Positions 9,048 through 16,206 of a stretch of DNA of 23,472 nucleotides are shown here, in pieces (positions within the stretch are counted from its first letter, which is position 1; each line of letters starts with the position of its first letter). Both the position numbers and the translations under genes were made by a program. This DNA comes from Catenibacterium sp900764725. GTDB lineage: Bacteria; Bacillota_I; Bacilli_A; Erysipelotrichales; Coprobacillaceae. The stretch lies in NCBI RefSeq assembly GCF_934754625.1, contig NZ_CAKVIU010000041.1. One strand, given 5' to 3'. The notes below the pieces were generated by a model that was not told the origin of the DNA, did no database searches, and saw nothing but the letters and a program-made list of their open reading frames with translations.

Positions 9048-9669
9048 AAGTAAACATATTATCCTCATTTTGATTATTATGAGTATGGTATTTGTTTCTC
9101 TTTTATATATGAGAGATAGAGATTATGCTCAAAACAATCAAAGAATAGCGGTTGTTTATCCTAAGAATTCTCAATTATTAATTCAGAATATACAAGAAGG
9201 TATTCAGGATTATGCTTATGATCATTCGATTAAGTTAGATGTCTGGTATCAAGATCATATGACCCATAATGAGTTAGATACTCTTGTCTCTGAGGAATAT
9301 CATAATAAGGCTACGGGGATATTACTTGTTTATCCAGAAAAGTATATGGAGAAGGAAAGTTATGAATATGGTAATGTGCTTGCATTAACTGATACGATGA
9401 AGGATTCATTTACTTATTCTGCTTCATTTATGAAGGTCAATCAAGAAACAGTGCGATTACCTGTTGATGAATCTTTATTAAAAGAGATTAAACAAGGAAA
9501 TATTGACTCTATTTATCTAGAAAATACATATAAGCTAGGCTATAAGAGTATGCAGATGATTAATAAACGTGAAGATAAAAAACAATTATCCAATGTTCAA
9601 TTAAAACCTGATAGAATTAACAAGAAAGTATTAGAAGATACTAATAAAGCATCACTATTTGCGAATTAG
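9034..9669 (+). CDS. Short membrane-anchored periplasmic-binding-protein-like protein
   Basis: 211 aa. Residues about 6-26 form one membrane helix with a basic start, so the rest lies outside the membrane. The segment after it (RIAVVYPKNSQLLIQNIQEG) looks like the first strand and helix of a type I sugar-binding protein, and the C-terminal part (YLENTYKLGYKSMQMI) resembles the last helix and crossover of the same fold. With about 185 extracellular residues it is well short of the usual 280-300, so much of one lobe is missing. It overlaps the kinase gene by 14 bases, with GGAGGA at 9022-9027 setting the ATG at 9034. The context suggests an accessory sensor working with the kinase or with the full-length binding protein downstream. 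Family assignment is by pattern only. Confidence 0.7.
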   Translation: MKQNKSKHIILILIIMSMVFVSLLYMRDRDYAQNNQRIAVVYPKNSQLLIQNIQEGIQDYAYDHSIKLDVWYQDHMTHNELDTLVSEEYHNKATGILLVYPEKYMEKESYEYGNVLALTDTMKDSFTYSASFMKVNQETVRLPVDESLLKEIKQGNIDSIYLENTYKLGYKSMQMINKREDKKQLSNVQLKPDRINKKVLEDTNKASLFAN

Positions 9670-9677
9670 AGGTTAGT

Positions 9678-10658
9678 ATGAAAAAGATTAGAAAATACAA
9701 ATGGATACTTACCACAATACTTATTATTTGTTTAGCACTTATGACAATAGGAGGTACAAAACAAAAAGAAGACCAATATATTCATGTTGGTATTGCAGTT
9801 TATGATCTAGAAGATACATTTATGGATAGCTTTGTTTCTATGCTAGAAAAGGAAATAGAAAAAACGAATATACAAAAGAAAATCTCCTATGAAATATGTG
9901 ATGCGAAAGGAGATTCAAGAAGACAGGTTAAACAGCTTCAATATATGTATACTCAAAGCTATGATATGATGCTTATTAATCTAGTAGAACCTTCTTCTGC
10001 AGCAAGTGTATTAAATAATGCGAAGGAAGCAGGTACACCTGTTATATTATTTAATAGAGATATTGCGGAAAAGGATTTAAAGATTATAGACAATGTCTGG
10101 TATGTAGGAACAGATGCCACAAAAGCAGGACAAATACAGGGTGAGATGTTAAAGAAAATCTGGAATGAACAGAGAAGTACGGTAGATAAGAATAAGAATG
10201 GAAAAATAGATTATGTCTTGGTAGAAGGTGAAGAAGATCATTATGATACGATTCGTCGTACAAAAGGTTTCTTAGAAGAGAGTAAAGATCTTCCTTTAAA
10301 TACGCAAGGTACACTATCTGCTTCATGGAATAGACAACTTGCTTATAAGAAATTCTCACTATTAGATGAAACTGCAATTAGAAATACAGAAGCTGTAATA
10401 TGTAATAATGATGACATGGCTTTAGGTGTTTATGATTATTATAAGGAAAAGAATCTAGCTCTGCCTATTATTCTAGGTATCAACAACAGTCAGGAAATGA
10501 ATGATAAGATAAAGTCTAGTGAAATATATGGTAGTGTAGATAACAATATGGATAACCAGGTATTAAGAATAGTAGAATGTATGAAATCTGTATTAAAGGG
10601 TCATACAAAGAAGTATAAGAAAGTCTGGTATAGTACACCGTATGCAGTGACTAAATAG
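9678..10658 (+). CDS. MglB-like glucose/galactose-binding protein, probable sensor for the two-component system
   Basis: 326 aa, with an N-terminal hydrophobic segment (about 9-26) acting as signal or membrane anchor; no clear lipobox is seen. The rest matches E. coli MglB well along its length: VYDLEDTFM, INLVEP, LFNRDI, WYVGTDATKAGQIQGE and CNNDDMALG have direct counterparts. A calcium loop like that of MglB is present (DKNKNGKID, 170-178, with Glu238 as the likely distal ligand). Sugar-contact residues are kept: Asp46, Asn101, His188, Asp190 and Arg194 (the HxDxxxR pattern) and Asn243/244. The MglB Asp236 position reads Asn269. A hexose ligand such as glucose or galactose is therefore likely. 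No ABC permease or ATPase gene is nearby, and it lies eight bases after the previous gene in the kinase operon, so a sensing role is favoured. Confidence 0.85.
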   Translation: MKKIRKYKWILTTILIICLALMTIGGTKQKEDQYIHVGIAVYDLEDTFMDSFVSMLEKEIEKTNIQKKISYEICDAKGDSRRQVKQLQYMYTQSYDMMLINLVEPSSAASVLNNAKEAGTPVILFNRDIAEKDLKIIDNVWYVGTDATKAGQIQGEMLKKIWNEQRSTVDKNKNGKIDYVLVEGEEDHYDTIRRTKGFLEESKDLPLNTQGTLSASWNRQLAYKKFSLLDETAIRNTEAVICNNDDMALGVYDYYKEKNLALPIILGINNSQEMNDKIKSSEIYGSVDNNMDNQVLRIVECMKSVLKGHTKKYKKVWYSTPYAVTK

Positions 10659-10661
10659 TGA

Positions 10662-10701
10662 AATTCCCCTTATATTCTCTCATAAGGGGATTTGTTTTTT
10701 T
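10662..10701 (+). terminator. Rho-independent terminator of the sensing operon
   Basis: CCCCTTAT (10666-10673) pairs with ATAAGGGG (10682-10689), extended by an A/T pairing region with one bulge, and is followed by TTTGTTTTTTT. Confidence 0.88.
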
Positions 10702-10727
10702 GCCTAAAAACAGTATGATGATACTAT
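10700..10727 (+). promoter_or_regulatory. Promoter of the HTH regulator
   Basis: -35 TTGCCT (10700-10705), 16-base spacer, -10 TACTAT (10722-10727), followed by AAAGGA at 10730-10735 and the ATG at 10744. Confidence 0.5.
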
Positions 10728-10743
10728 GAAAGGAAGATATATA

Positions 10744-11182
10744 ATGAATCAAATTGTAACAGGACAATTCATAGCTTTAAAAAGAAAAGAAAAAAAATCT
10801 TACTCAAGGACAATTGGCAGATATACTCAACATCTCTAATAAAACGGTTTCTAAATGGGAGACAGGAAAGTCGATGCCTGATTATTCTCTTATTAATCCT
10901 TTATGTGAGGCATTGGAAGTAACAGTACCTGAACTTTTAGAGGGGCAGACATCATATGAATCTATTAATGAAAAACAGCTTATAGATTTATTGAGAAAGA
11001 CACAACAATTAGAAAATCAAAAAATAATGTTGTACGGCATAATATTTTCTACTATGGGAGTTTCAATGCAGGCTCTAGCTCGTACTTCAGGATCTCATTT
11101 CCTCTCTATATCTATGCTTATACTCTCTGTTGTAGAATCATTATTAGGGTTAGGGATGATTATCAAATACTTGTTGAAATGA
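10744..11182 (+). pseudogene. Frameshifted XRE-type HTH regulator with membrane tail
   Basis: The ATG at 10744, with AAAGGA upstream, starts a typical HTH_3 regulator (MNQIVTGQFIALKRKEKK), but the frame then runs to a stop at about 10837-10839. The rest of the domain (QLADILNISNKTVSKWETGK) and a full C-terminal part continue one frame over to 11182. The break is at a run of eight A (10790-10797). With seven A the sequence would read EKNLTQGQLAD without interruption. The reconstructed protein is about 145 aa: HTH at about 8-65, a short helix, then two membrane helices (IMLYGIIFSTMGVSM and ISMLILSVVESLLGLGMII). Nothing else looks decayed, so this may be a recent mutation, an assembly error, or expression by slippage on the A run. 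Confidence 0.75.
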
Positions 11183-11186
11183 TATA

Positions 11187-11231
11187 TTTACATCTATTTT
11201 TGTATATGTTATCTTAGTTAGTGTAAACTAA
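11187..11231 (+). promoter_or_regulatory. Promoter with overlapping dyad before 55-aa membrane protein
   Basis: -35 TTTACA (11187-11192), 17-base spacer, -10 TATCTT (11210-11215). The perfect dyad TTAGTT-N6-AACTAA (11214-11231) overlaps the -10 edge and the predicted start of transcription, a repressor-like position. Confidence 0.45.
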
Positions 11232-11245
11232 TTAAGGAGAATTGA

Positions 11246-11413
11246 ATGAAAGCACATAAATATTGGTCTATTGGTGCATTGATCACCATGATTTGTACTT
11301 TCTTAACAGGACATATGAATAAGATGATTCATGCAGGTTTTGGTTTAATCGCATTAATCTGTATGATTATGTCAGTTTATTCAGGTCATGGTATAACTTC
11401 AAGAAAGAGATAG
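11246..11413 (+). CDS. 55-aa membrane protein, unknown function
   Basis: ATG at 11246 with AAGGAGA at 11234-11240. The product (MKAHKYWSIGALITMIC at its start) has two hydrophobic segments, about 8-22 and 31-47, separated by TGHMNKMIHAG, and a basic end TSRKR. It has its own promoter and terminator, which supports a real gene. No family is recognised. It could be a small partner of a membrane complex or a stress-related membrane protein, but nothing in the sequence decides this. Confidence 0.75.
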   Translation: MKAHKYWSIGALITMICTFLTGHMNKMIHAGFGLIALICMIMSVYSGHGITSRKR

Positions 11414-11416
11414 ACA

Positions 11417-11445
11417 AAAGTCAGTAACTAAGTTGCTGGCTTTTT
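11417..11445 (+). terminator. Rho-independent terminator
   Basis: AAAGTCAGTAAC, loop TAA, GTTGCTGGCTTT with two G-T wobbles, then T-rich. Confidence 0.75.
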
Positions 11446-11455
11446 ATATTGTATA

Positions 11456-11527
11456 TGACATGTTGAATCATTATATTATATGTCACAAATATCACAATTT
11501 GTAACGATGTAATCGTATACATAATAT
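11456..11527 (+). promoter_or_regulatory. Promoter region of the 764-aa surface protein with internal dyads
   Basis: -35 TTGTAA (11499-11504), 17-base spacer, -10 TAATAT (11522-11527). The spacer carries the perfect dyad ACGAT-GTA-ATCGT (11504-11516), a likely repressor site. Further upstream, TGACAT (11456-11461) and ATGTCA (11480-11485) form a second, widely spaced dyad. A second possible promoter starts at TTGCGA (11531). Confidence 0.4.
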
Positions 11528-11582
11528 ATATTGCGAGTATAAAATGTGTATGGGTATTATAAAATAAACGGAGGGAATGAAC

Positions 11583-13877
11583 ATGGGAAAGAAGTTTTTA
11601 AAGTTTGCATTAACTGCAGCACTTTCACTATCTTGTTTGACAGTAGGTTTTTCTAGTGCATCAGGATTAAATGAAAATGCGGGTACAATCTCAAAAAATG
11701 GTTATATGATTTCTAAAGTATCTCATCAAGATAGAGGTGCAGGAGAAATCGATGGTATTCTTCCTTTTGAGTTAATGGGTGAAGAAAAAAATCGTAACCA
11801 AAGCTATGTATGGTCTAGTGTAGAATATGGAAATTACATATATCTTGGTACATGCTGGAACCCAATCTCAGGTATTTATTATCGAAATCTAAAGAATAAT
11901 TTGACATCTCTTTTTGAAAAAAGAGGAGATAAAAATCCTGCACAAAAAGCAGGAACAGTTGCGACAAACATCTTAAATGTGGTGTATGATGGTAACTTCC
12001 CAGATGGTGCAAATTCTACTAAAGGGACACCATGTATTATGCGTGTAAATAAGTATACTTATAAAGCAGAATTAGTATATGTAGAAAAAGAAAGTTCGTC
12101 ATTTGTGAACTGGAATGGATATAGAATGGCTATAGAATACAAAGGTAAATTATACTTTGCCTGTGCAGGTTATCCAACTTCTCGATTATTGCAGATTGAT
12201 CCAAAAACAAAAGAAACAAAAGTAGTAATGCAGAAAACTGCAGAAAACTCAGCCTTTTCAAATGGTATTCGAGGACTTACTATCATGAATGGTAAATTAT
12301 TGGTTTCACTTGCGACTGACGGTGCAGATCCTGATCATATGTTTGAAGGAGGCTCACAATTACCACAGGCTTATCAGAATGCGATTAAAGCCATCGCTAA
12401 GAAGGACGTACGCTATAAAGATGATAATCCTAGAATGGAAGGTGTACGTTTACTTGAAACAGATAATCCTGAAGATGTAGATAGCTGGAAGGTGATTGCG
12501 AATCAGGAAACATTTGATGATCTACCAGCATGCTGGATACGTGATAGTATCAATGGTGGAGGATTATGGGATCTTGCTGAATTTAATGGGTCTCTTTATG
12601 TATCCATGGTTACTGGTAAAACAGATGCAACAACTGGTGTGACAAATAAACAGGGTTTTGCGGTATATCGTGGAGACCCACAAAAGGATGGTTCTTGGAA
12701 ATGGACTCCAATTATTGGTGATACATCTAAAGGGGCTCAATATGAATTTGGTTTAGGTAAGAAACAGTCTTGTGCAGGTAACCTATATGTATATAAAGAT
12801 CATCTTTATATAGGTGGATACAATGATCCAATGCTTGACTTAGCGGATATTGGTAATAAAGGAGATTTCCATTTACTTTATGAAGATTTAAAGAATCCAG
12901 CTTGCTTAAACCGTATGGACAAAAACGGAAACATTGAATTAATCAATGATGATGGCTTTGGAGCTGCTTCTACACAGTACTTATGGAGATTCTCTGAATA
13001 CAACAATAAACTCGTTATTGGGACATTTGATATCACTACGCTTGCCAAAGGATTTACGCAGTTGACTGATGGTAGTCTTTCAGAAATGACACCTGAAGAA
13101 TTTAAGAAGAAGATGGATTATGTAGAAGAACTTCTTGAAAGCTTAAAGAAAGATCCAGATGGTGTCGCAGTCGTAAGTGATGATGAATCGGTAGATGAAA
13201 TGATGGATTCACTAGAAGATATGAAAGATATCGTTGATGAATCTAACAAATCAAGAGCTACAGAAGAAGATATTGTAGAAGTATATGATGAAATGATTAA
13301 CAACTATAAGAAATATGTTAAACCACTTCTACATGAAATTGATCCTGAATTAGAAAAACAGATTGATGATATTATCCTAAATAGTACAGTAGAAGATTTT
13401 GTATATTATTATGGATGTAGTCAGATTGTTTCTACACAGGAAGCAGGATGTGATGTATTAGTTTCTTCTGATGGTGTTCATTTTGATGCCTTAACTCGTA
13501 ATGGTTTTAATGATAAGTTTAATCATGGTGGTCGTGCATTTATTCCTACTGATAATGGTTTGTTCCTTGGTATGGCTAATCCGTTCTGGGGTACACAGCT
13601 TTGGAAAATTACAGATGGATCAGAAAACCCAAAACCTGAAACTGATAAGCCAGGTACAGAAAAAAATGATCAGCCTAGTACTGAAGATAAACCAAACATT
13701 GAAGTAAACAAACCAACTGATTCAACTACAACAACTATAAAACCAAATGAAAACAAAAAAGAAGACAATAAGAAAGTCGATACAGGTGATCCTACTCAGA
13801 TTATGATTTGTGTAATGGTCACTCTTATTTCAGCTTTATTTGTAGCTGGATTATTAAAATATAGAAAAGTTAAATAA
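11583..13877 (+). CDS. Secreted beta-propeller-like surface protein with sorting signal, unknown function
   Basis: 764 aa. The ATG at 11583 is chosen because GGAGGG (11570-11575) is seven bases before it; the ATG at 11577 is too close. Residues 1-28 are a signal peptide. The body (about 50-500) has repeated strand-rich units with W/G/Y hallmarks, such as YGNYIYLGT, YKGKLYFAC, MNGKLLVSL, FNGSLYVSM, YKDHLYIGGY and YNNKLVIGTF, which suggest a beta-propeller of six or seven blades. An acidic, helical insert (about 500-605, DSLEDMKDIVDESN) interrupts the last blade, which resumes at about 607-680 (SSDGVHFDAL, NGLFLGMANPFWGTQLW). A Pro/Thr/Lys linker and VDTGD, hydrophobic helix and KYRKVK end the protein. 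No catalytic motif or named family is recognised. Ligand binding at the cell surface is a reasonable guess. Confidence 0.8.
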   Translation: MGKKFLKFALTAALSLSCLTVGFSSASGLNENAGTISKNGYMISKVSHQDRGAGEIDGILPFELMGEEKNRNQSYVWSSVEYGNYIYLGTCWNPISGIYYRNLKNNLTSLFEKRGDKNPAQKAGTVATNILNVVYDGNFPDGANSTKGTPCIMRVNKYTYKAELVYVEKESSSFVNWNGYRMAIEYKGKLYFACAGYPTSRLLQIDPKTKETKVVMQKTAENSAFSNGIRGLTIMNGKLLVSLATDGADPDHMFEGGSQLPQAYQNAIKAIAKKDVRYKDDNPRMEGVRLLETDNPEDVDSWKVIANQETFDDLPACWIRDSINGGGLWDLAEFNGSLYVSMVTGKTDATTGVTNKQGFAVYRGDPQKDGSWKWTPIIGDTSKGAQYEFGLGKKQSCAGNLYVYKDHLYIGGYNDPMLDLADIGNKGDFHLLYEDLKNPACLNRMDKNGNIELINDDGFGAASTQYLWRFSEYNNKLVIGTFDITTLAKGFTQLTDGSLSEMTPEEFKKKMDYVEELLESLKKDPDGVAVVSDDESVDEMMDSLEDMKDIVDESNKSRATEEDIVEVYDEMINNYKKYVKPLLHEIDPELEKQIDDIILNSTVEDFVYYYGCSQIVSTQEAGCDVLVSSDGVHFDALTRNGFNDKFNHGGRAFIPTDNGLFLGMANPFWGTQLWKITDGSENPKPETDKPGTEKNDQPSTEDKPNIEVNKPTDSTTTTIKPNENKKEDNKKVDTGDPTQIMICVMVTLISALFVAGLLKYRKVK

Positions 13878-13889
13878 TACCTATCTCCC

Positions 13890-13918
13890 AGGTCAATGAG
13901 TCAGCTCATTGACCTTTT
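13890..13918 (+). terminator. Rho-independent terminator after the 764-aa surface protein
   Basis: Perfect 11-bp stem AGGTCAATGAG/CTCATTGACCT with loop TCAG, then TTT. Confidence 0.85.
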
Positions 13919-13921
13919 CAA

Positions 13922-13986
13922 TTGACAACAATGCTTATTAGGTATATAGTTCTATTTAGAACCATCAATGTTCTAAATAGAACTAT
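13922..13986 (+). promoter_or_regulatory. Promoter with twin MarR-type operators
   Basis: -35 TTGACA (13922-13927), 17-base spacer, -10 TATAGT (13945-13950). Two dyads follow: GTTCTATTTAGAAC (13949-13962) and GTTCTAAATAGAAC (13970-13983), spaced 21 bp, about two helical turns. Together they form a perfect 17-bp inverted repeat with a 7-base spacer (13946-13962 and 13970-13986). The first covers the -10 box and the second the start of transcription, so binding would block the promoter. The natural binder is the MarR protein encoded 17 bases downstream. Confidence 0.85.
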
Positions 13987-14002
13987 AGAAAGGAGGATTA
14001 CT

Positions 14003-14434
14003 ATGTATTTCTGGGATCAACATAAAACAATTACCCTCTATTATGAGATGCTGACAGCATCTACATGTGATAAGTATCATCTTAAGAAGATGGAATATGA
14101 CATACTGATGTTCTTGTATCACAATCCTGAATACAATACCGCTGCAGATATTGTCAGAATAAGAAAGTCGACAAAATCCCATGTCTCAACAGCATTAAAA
14201 GTATTAGAAGACCGGGGTTATATTATTAAAAAGACAAATGAAAAAAACAAGAAGCGTGTAGAGTTATTCTTACAGGATTCAGCCAATGAAATTGTGAAAG
14301 AAGGACTCAATGTTCAAAATCAATTTGCACATGATATGCTTCAGGGTCTCACAGAAGATGAAATAAAAGTGTGTAAAAAAGTATTTGAAAAAATTTGTAG
14401 GAATGCGGAAGAATGCATTCAAAAGAAAGGATGA
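14003..14434 (+). CDS. MarR-family transcription regulator
   Basis: 143 aa, normal MarR length. The winged helix-turn-helix is clear: MEYDILMFLYHNPEYNTAAD leading to the recognition helix around TKSHVSTALKVLEDRGYI and the wing (KKTNEKNKKRVELFL). Helices at both ends form the dimer part. The ATG at 14003 has AGGAGG six bases before it; an upstream in-frame start would lie inside the operator. It probably represses its own operon through the twin dyads at 13949-13983 and is released by a small molecule. The membrane protein follows after five bases and the flavodoxin is a little further on. A MarR gene next to a BilS-like flavodoxin recalls the bilQRS arrangement, but no bilR is present here. 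Confidence 0.92.
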   Translation: MYFWDQHKTITLYYEMLTASTCDKYHLKKMEYDILMFLYHNPEYNTAADIVRIRKSTKSHVSTALKVLEDRGYIIKKTNEKNKKRVELFLQDSANEIVKEGLNVQNQFAHDMLQGLTEDEIKVCKKVFEKICRNAEECIQKKG

Positions 14435-14439
14435 TCAAT

Positions 14440-15120
14440 ATGACTGAAAAATATGTACCTAAAATGCCTGATATTATGGAGGCTATCTTTGATACCTGTT
14501 ATTTATTATTTGACTTAGTAGCTGGAATAATCTTCCTAACAAAAGCCAATGGTAATATGCTATTTACCTTATATGGTATCTTAACTCTTACATTATGTGG
14601 TGGTGATGCTTTCCACTTAGTTCCTAGAATTATTAGAGCATTTAAAGGAACTAATGAAAAAATCAAGAGACAGCTTGGTATTGGATTACAGGTCTCTTCT
14701 ATTACTATGACTGTTTTCTATATTATCTTACTTTATATCTGGAAACTCACATTTCCAACACTTAAAGCACCATTTATTGTAGAAGCAATGATCTATGTTT
14801 CAGCAATCATTAGAATTGCAGTATGCTTCTTACCACAAAATGACTGGTGTGGCGATAAAGGGAACCTTACATTATCTATTATCAGAAATGCAGTATTTGC
14901 GGTAACTGGTATTGGCATTATTATTCTATATGCAATAAGTGGTAATACTGGTAACCTTCACATGACTAGAATGGTTGCAGCTATCATCATCTCATTTGGC
15001 TGTTATTTGCCAGTGACATTATTAAGTAAGAAAAAACCTAAAGTTGGTTTATTAATGATTCCTAAAACATGTGCCTATATGTGGGTGATTGTAATGGGAT
15101 TACAGCTATTATTTAAATAG
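14440..15120 (+). CDS. Seven-helix membrane protein in MarR operon, unknown function
   Basis: 226 aa. AAAGGA at 14426-14431 fits the ATG at 14440; earlier in-frame ATGs fall inside the MarR gene without a good site. About seven hydrophobic segments run through the protein (starting near residues 17, 38, 75, 105, 142, 168 and 200), with short loops and no large soluble domain. Notable polar residues within helices are in GGDAFHLVPRI. It is co-transcribed with the MarR regulator five bases upstream. Such pairs often remove or modify the compound the regulator senses. A distant relation to small 7-8-helix enzymes of the YhhN type is conceivable but unsupported by a motif I can point to. Confidence 0.8.
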   Translation: MTEKYVPKMPDIMEAIFDTCYLLFDLVAGIIFLTKANGNMLFTLYGILTLTLCGGDAFHLVPRIIRAFKGTNEKIKRQLGIGLQVSSITMTVFYIILLYIWKLTFPTLKAPFIVEAMIYVSAIIRIAVCFLPQNDWCGDKGNLTLSIIRNAVFAVTGIGIIILYAISGNTGNLHMTRMVAAIIISFGCYLPVTLLSKKKPKVGLLMIPKTCAYMWVIVMGLQLLFK

Positions 15121-15169
15121 AATAGTGTTATAATAGTATTGTAATAAATCATTAAGTGAGGTAGAAATA

Positions 15170-15667
15170 ATGGAAAAAGAAAGATATTCAATACTATTTA
15201 GTTCTCCAACAGGTAATACAAAAATGCTTGCTGAAGCTATTCACGAAGCGTTACCTAAAGAAGATTGTGATTATTTTGGACCTTGTATTGAGGTAGAATC
15301 AAATATGCTTTATATTGGTTTTTGGACAGATAAAGGTAATGCAGATGCAAATACACTTAAACTATTAGAAACTTTAAAAAATAAGAAGATCTTCTTGTTT
15401 GGTACAGCAGGATTTGGAGTAAGTGAAGAATATTTCCAGAGAATTCTAAATAATGTGAAAACAAGTATTGATGCAAGTAATACTATAGTTGGTGAATATA
15501 TGTGTCAAGGTAAGATGCCACAATCAGTACGTGATAGATATGTCAAGATGAAAGCGCAGCCTGATCATATGCCTAATATTGATATGCTCATTGAAAACTT
15601 TGATCAAGCTTTAACACATCCTGATGAAAATGATTTAAATAATTTAATAACTAAAATTAAAGCATAA
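15170..15667 (+). CDS. Flavodoxin-family protein, BilS-like
   Basis: 165 aa with the FMN-phosphate loop at the N-terminus (FSSPTGNTK, residues 10-18), so it probably binds FMN and carries electrons. The rest resembles the flavodoxins called BilS, which accompany bilirubin reductase: YIGFWTDKGNAD in the second strand region, NKKIFLFGTAGFG, and the CQGKM segment with a helical tail. GTGAGGT at 15156-15161 sets the ATG. A TATAAT box at 15129-15134 suggests it may also have its own promoter besides read-through from the MarR operon 49 bases upstream. The partner oxidoreductase is not in the window. The BilS likeness is from memory of the family and needs an alignment. Confidence 0.8.
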   Translation: MEKERYSILFSSPTGNTKMLAEAIHEALPKEDCDYFGPCIEVESNMLYIGFWTDKGNADANTLKLLETLKNKKIFLFGTAGFGVSEEYFQRILNNVKTSIDASNTIVGEYMCQGKMPQSVRDRYVKMKAQPDHMPNIDMLIENFDQALTHPDENDLNNLITKIKA

Positions 15668-15692
15668 GGGTATGTAAACTCTTATGCTTTTC
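15659..15692 (+). terminator. Rho-independent terminator overlapping the flavodoxin stop
   Basis: AGCATAAG (15661-15668) pairs with CTTATGCT (15681-15688), extended by adjoining A/T pairs, then TTTTCTC. The stem includes the TAA stop. Confidence 0.8.
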
Positions 15693-15712
15693 TCTTATGA
15701 AAGGAGTGCATT

Positions 15713-15919
15713 ATGATAATTCATGAACTCAATTGGTTATGGACACTGTTTGGTATTGCGTTACTTTGTGCTTTCATTACATTTATAGTCACAATAATTA
15801 TTTCTAAAATCATTTACAAACAAATAAGCCTTAAAGTATTAATCATTGTCGCAATGATAGGATTCTTATTAGGAATGATAGCTGTATTTATCTATGCCAA
15901 TCAGGCAATGCCTTTATAG
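15713..15919 (+). CDS. 68-aa membrane protein, unknown function
   Basis: ATG at 15713 with AAGGAG at 15701-15706. The product has two long hydrophobic segments, about 9-33 and 42-62, separated by IIYKQISLK, and no other motif. It lies after the flavodoxin terminator and before a decayed stretch. No family is recognised, but the strong ribosome site and clean two-helix pattern support a real gene. Confidence 0.7.
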   Translation: MIIHELNWLWTLFGIALLCAFITFIVTIIISKIIYKQISLKVLIIVAMIGFLLGMIAVFIYANQAMPL

Positions 15920-16007
15920 ATTATTTTTTTAACATATTTTTCAGTATTATCACTCTTGAAGAATGGTATTGCATCCTTATCCTAGAAGATTGCCTTGAAG
16001 TTAGCGG

Positions 16008-16130
16008 AAGAAATATGATGGTGGAAACACATGTCATAGCTTTATTCCATTTCATACTATTGCTTCTGTTACATTACCTCATCAAGATGCTCAGTTATTG
16101 TCTTTTGGAGAGTATGAATTCATAGTTTAG
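16008..16130 (+). pseudogene. Decayed C-terminal remnant resembling an alpha-L-rhamnosidase
   Basis: In the frame ending at TAG 16128-16130 the sequence reads IPFHTIASVTLPHQDAQLLS followed by FGEYEFIV and stop. This is the pattern of the C-terminal beta-sandwich of bacterial alpha-L-rhamnosidases (an IPxxTxAxVxLP strand, then G-x-Y-x-F at the end). Just upstream, pieces of KYDGG and KHVIAL fall in different frames, so at least two frameshifts and a stop have accumulated. A terminator-like hairpin follows directly. Nothing of the catalytic part remains between 15920 and 16008. The family call is tentative. Confidence 0.4.
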
Positions 16131-16154
16131 GATCATCTTTGGATAATCCTTTTT
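16129..16154 (+). terminator. Weak terminator after the remnant
   Basis: AGGATCAT (16129-16136), loop CTTTGG, ATAATCCT (16143-16150) with one mismatch, then TTTT. Confidence 0.5.
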
Positions 16155-16206
16155 CTGTAGAATTCAGCTTTATTTAGGAATACAATAGTCTAAAGGGGAT
16201 GATACA

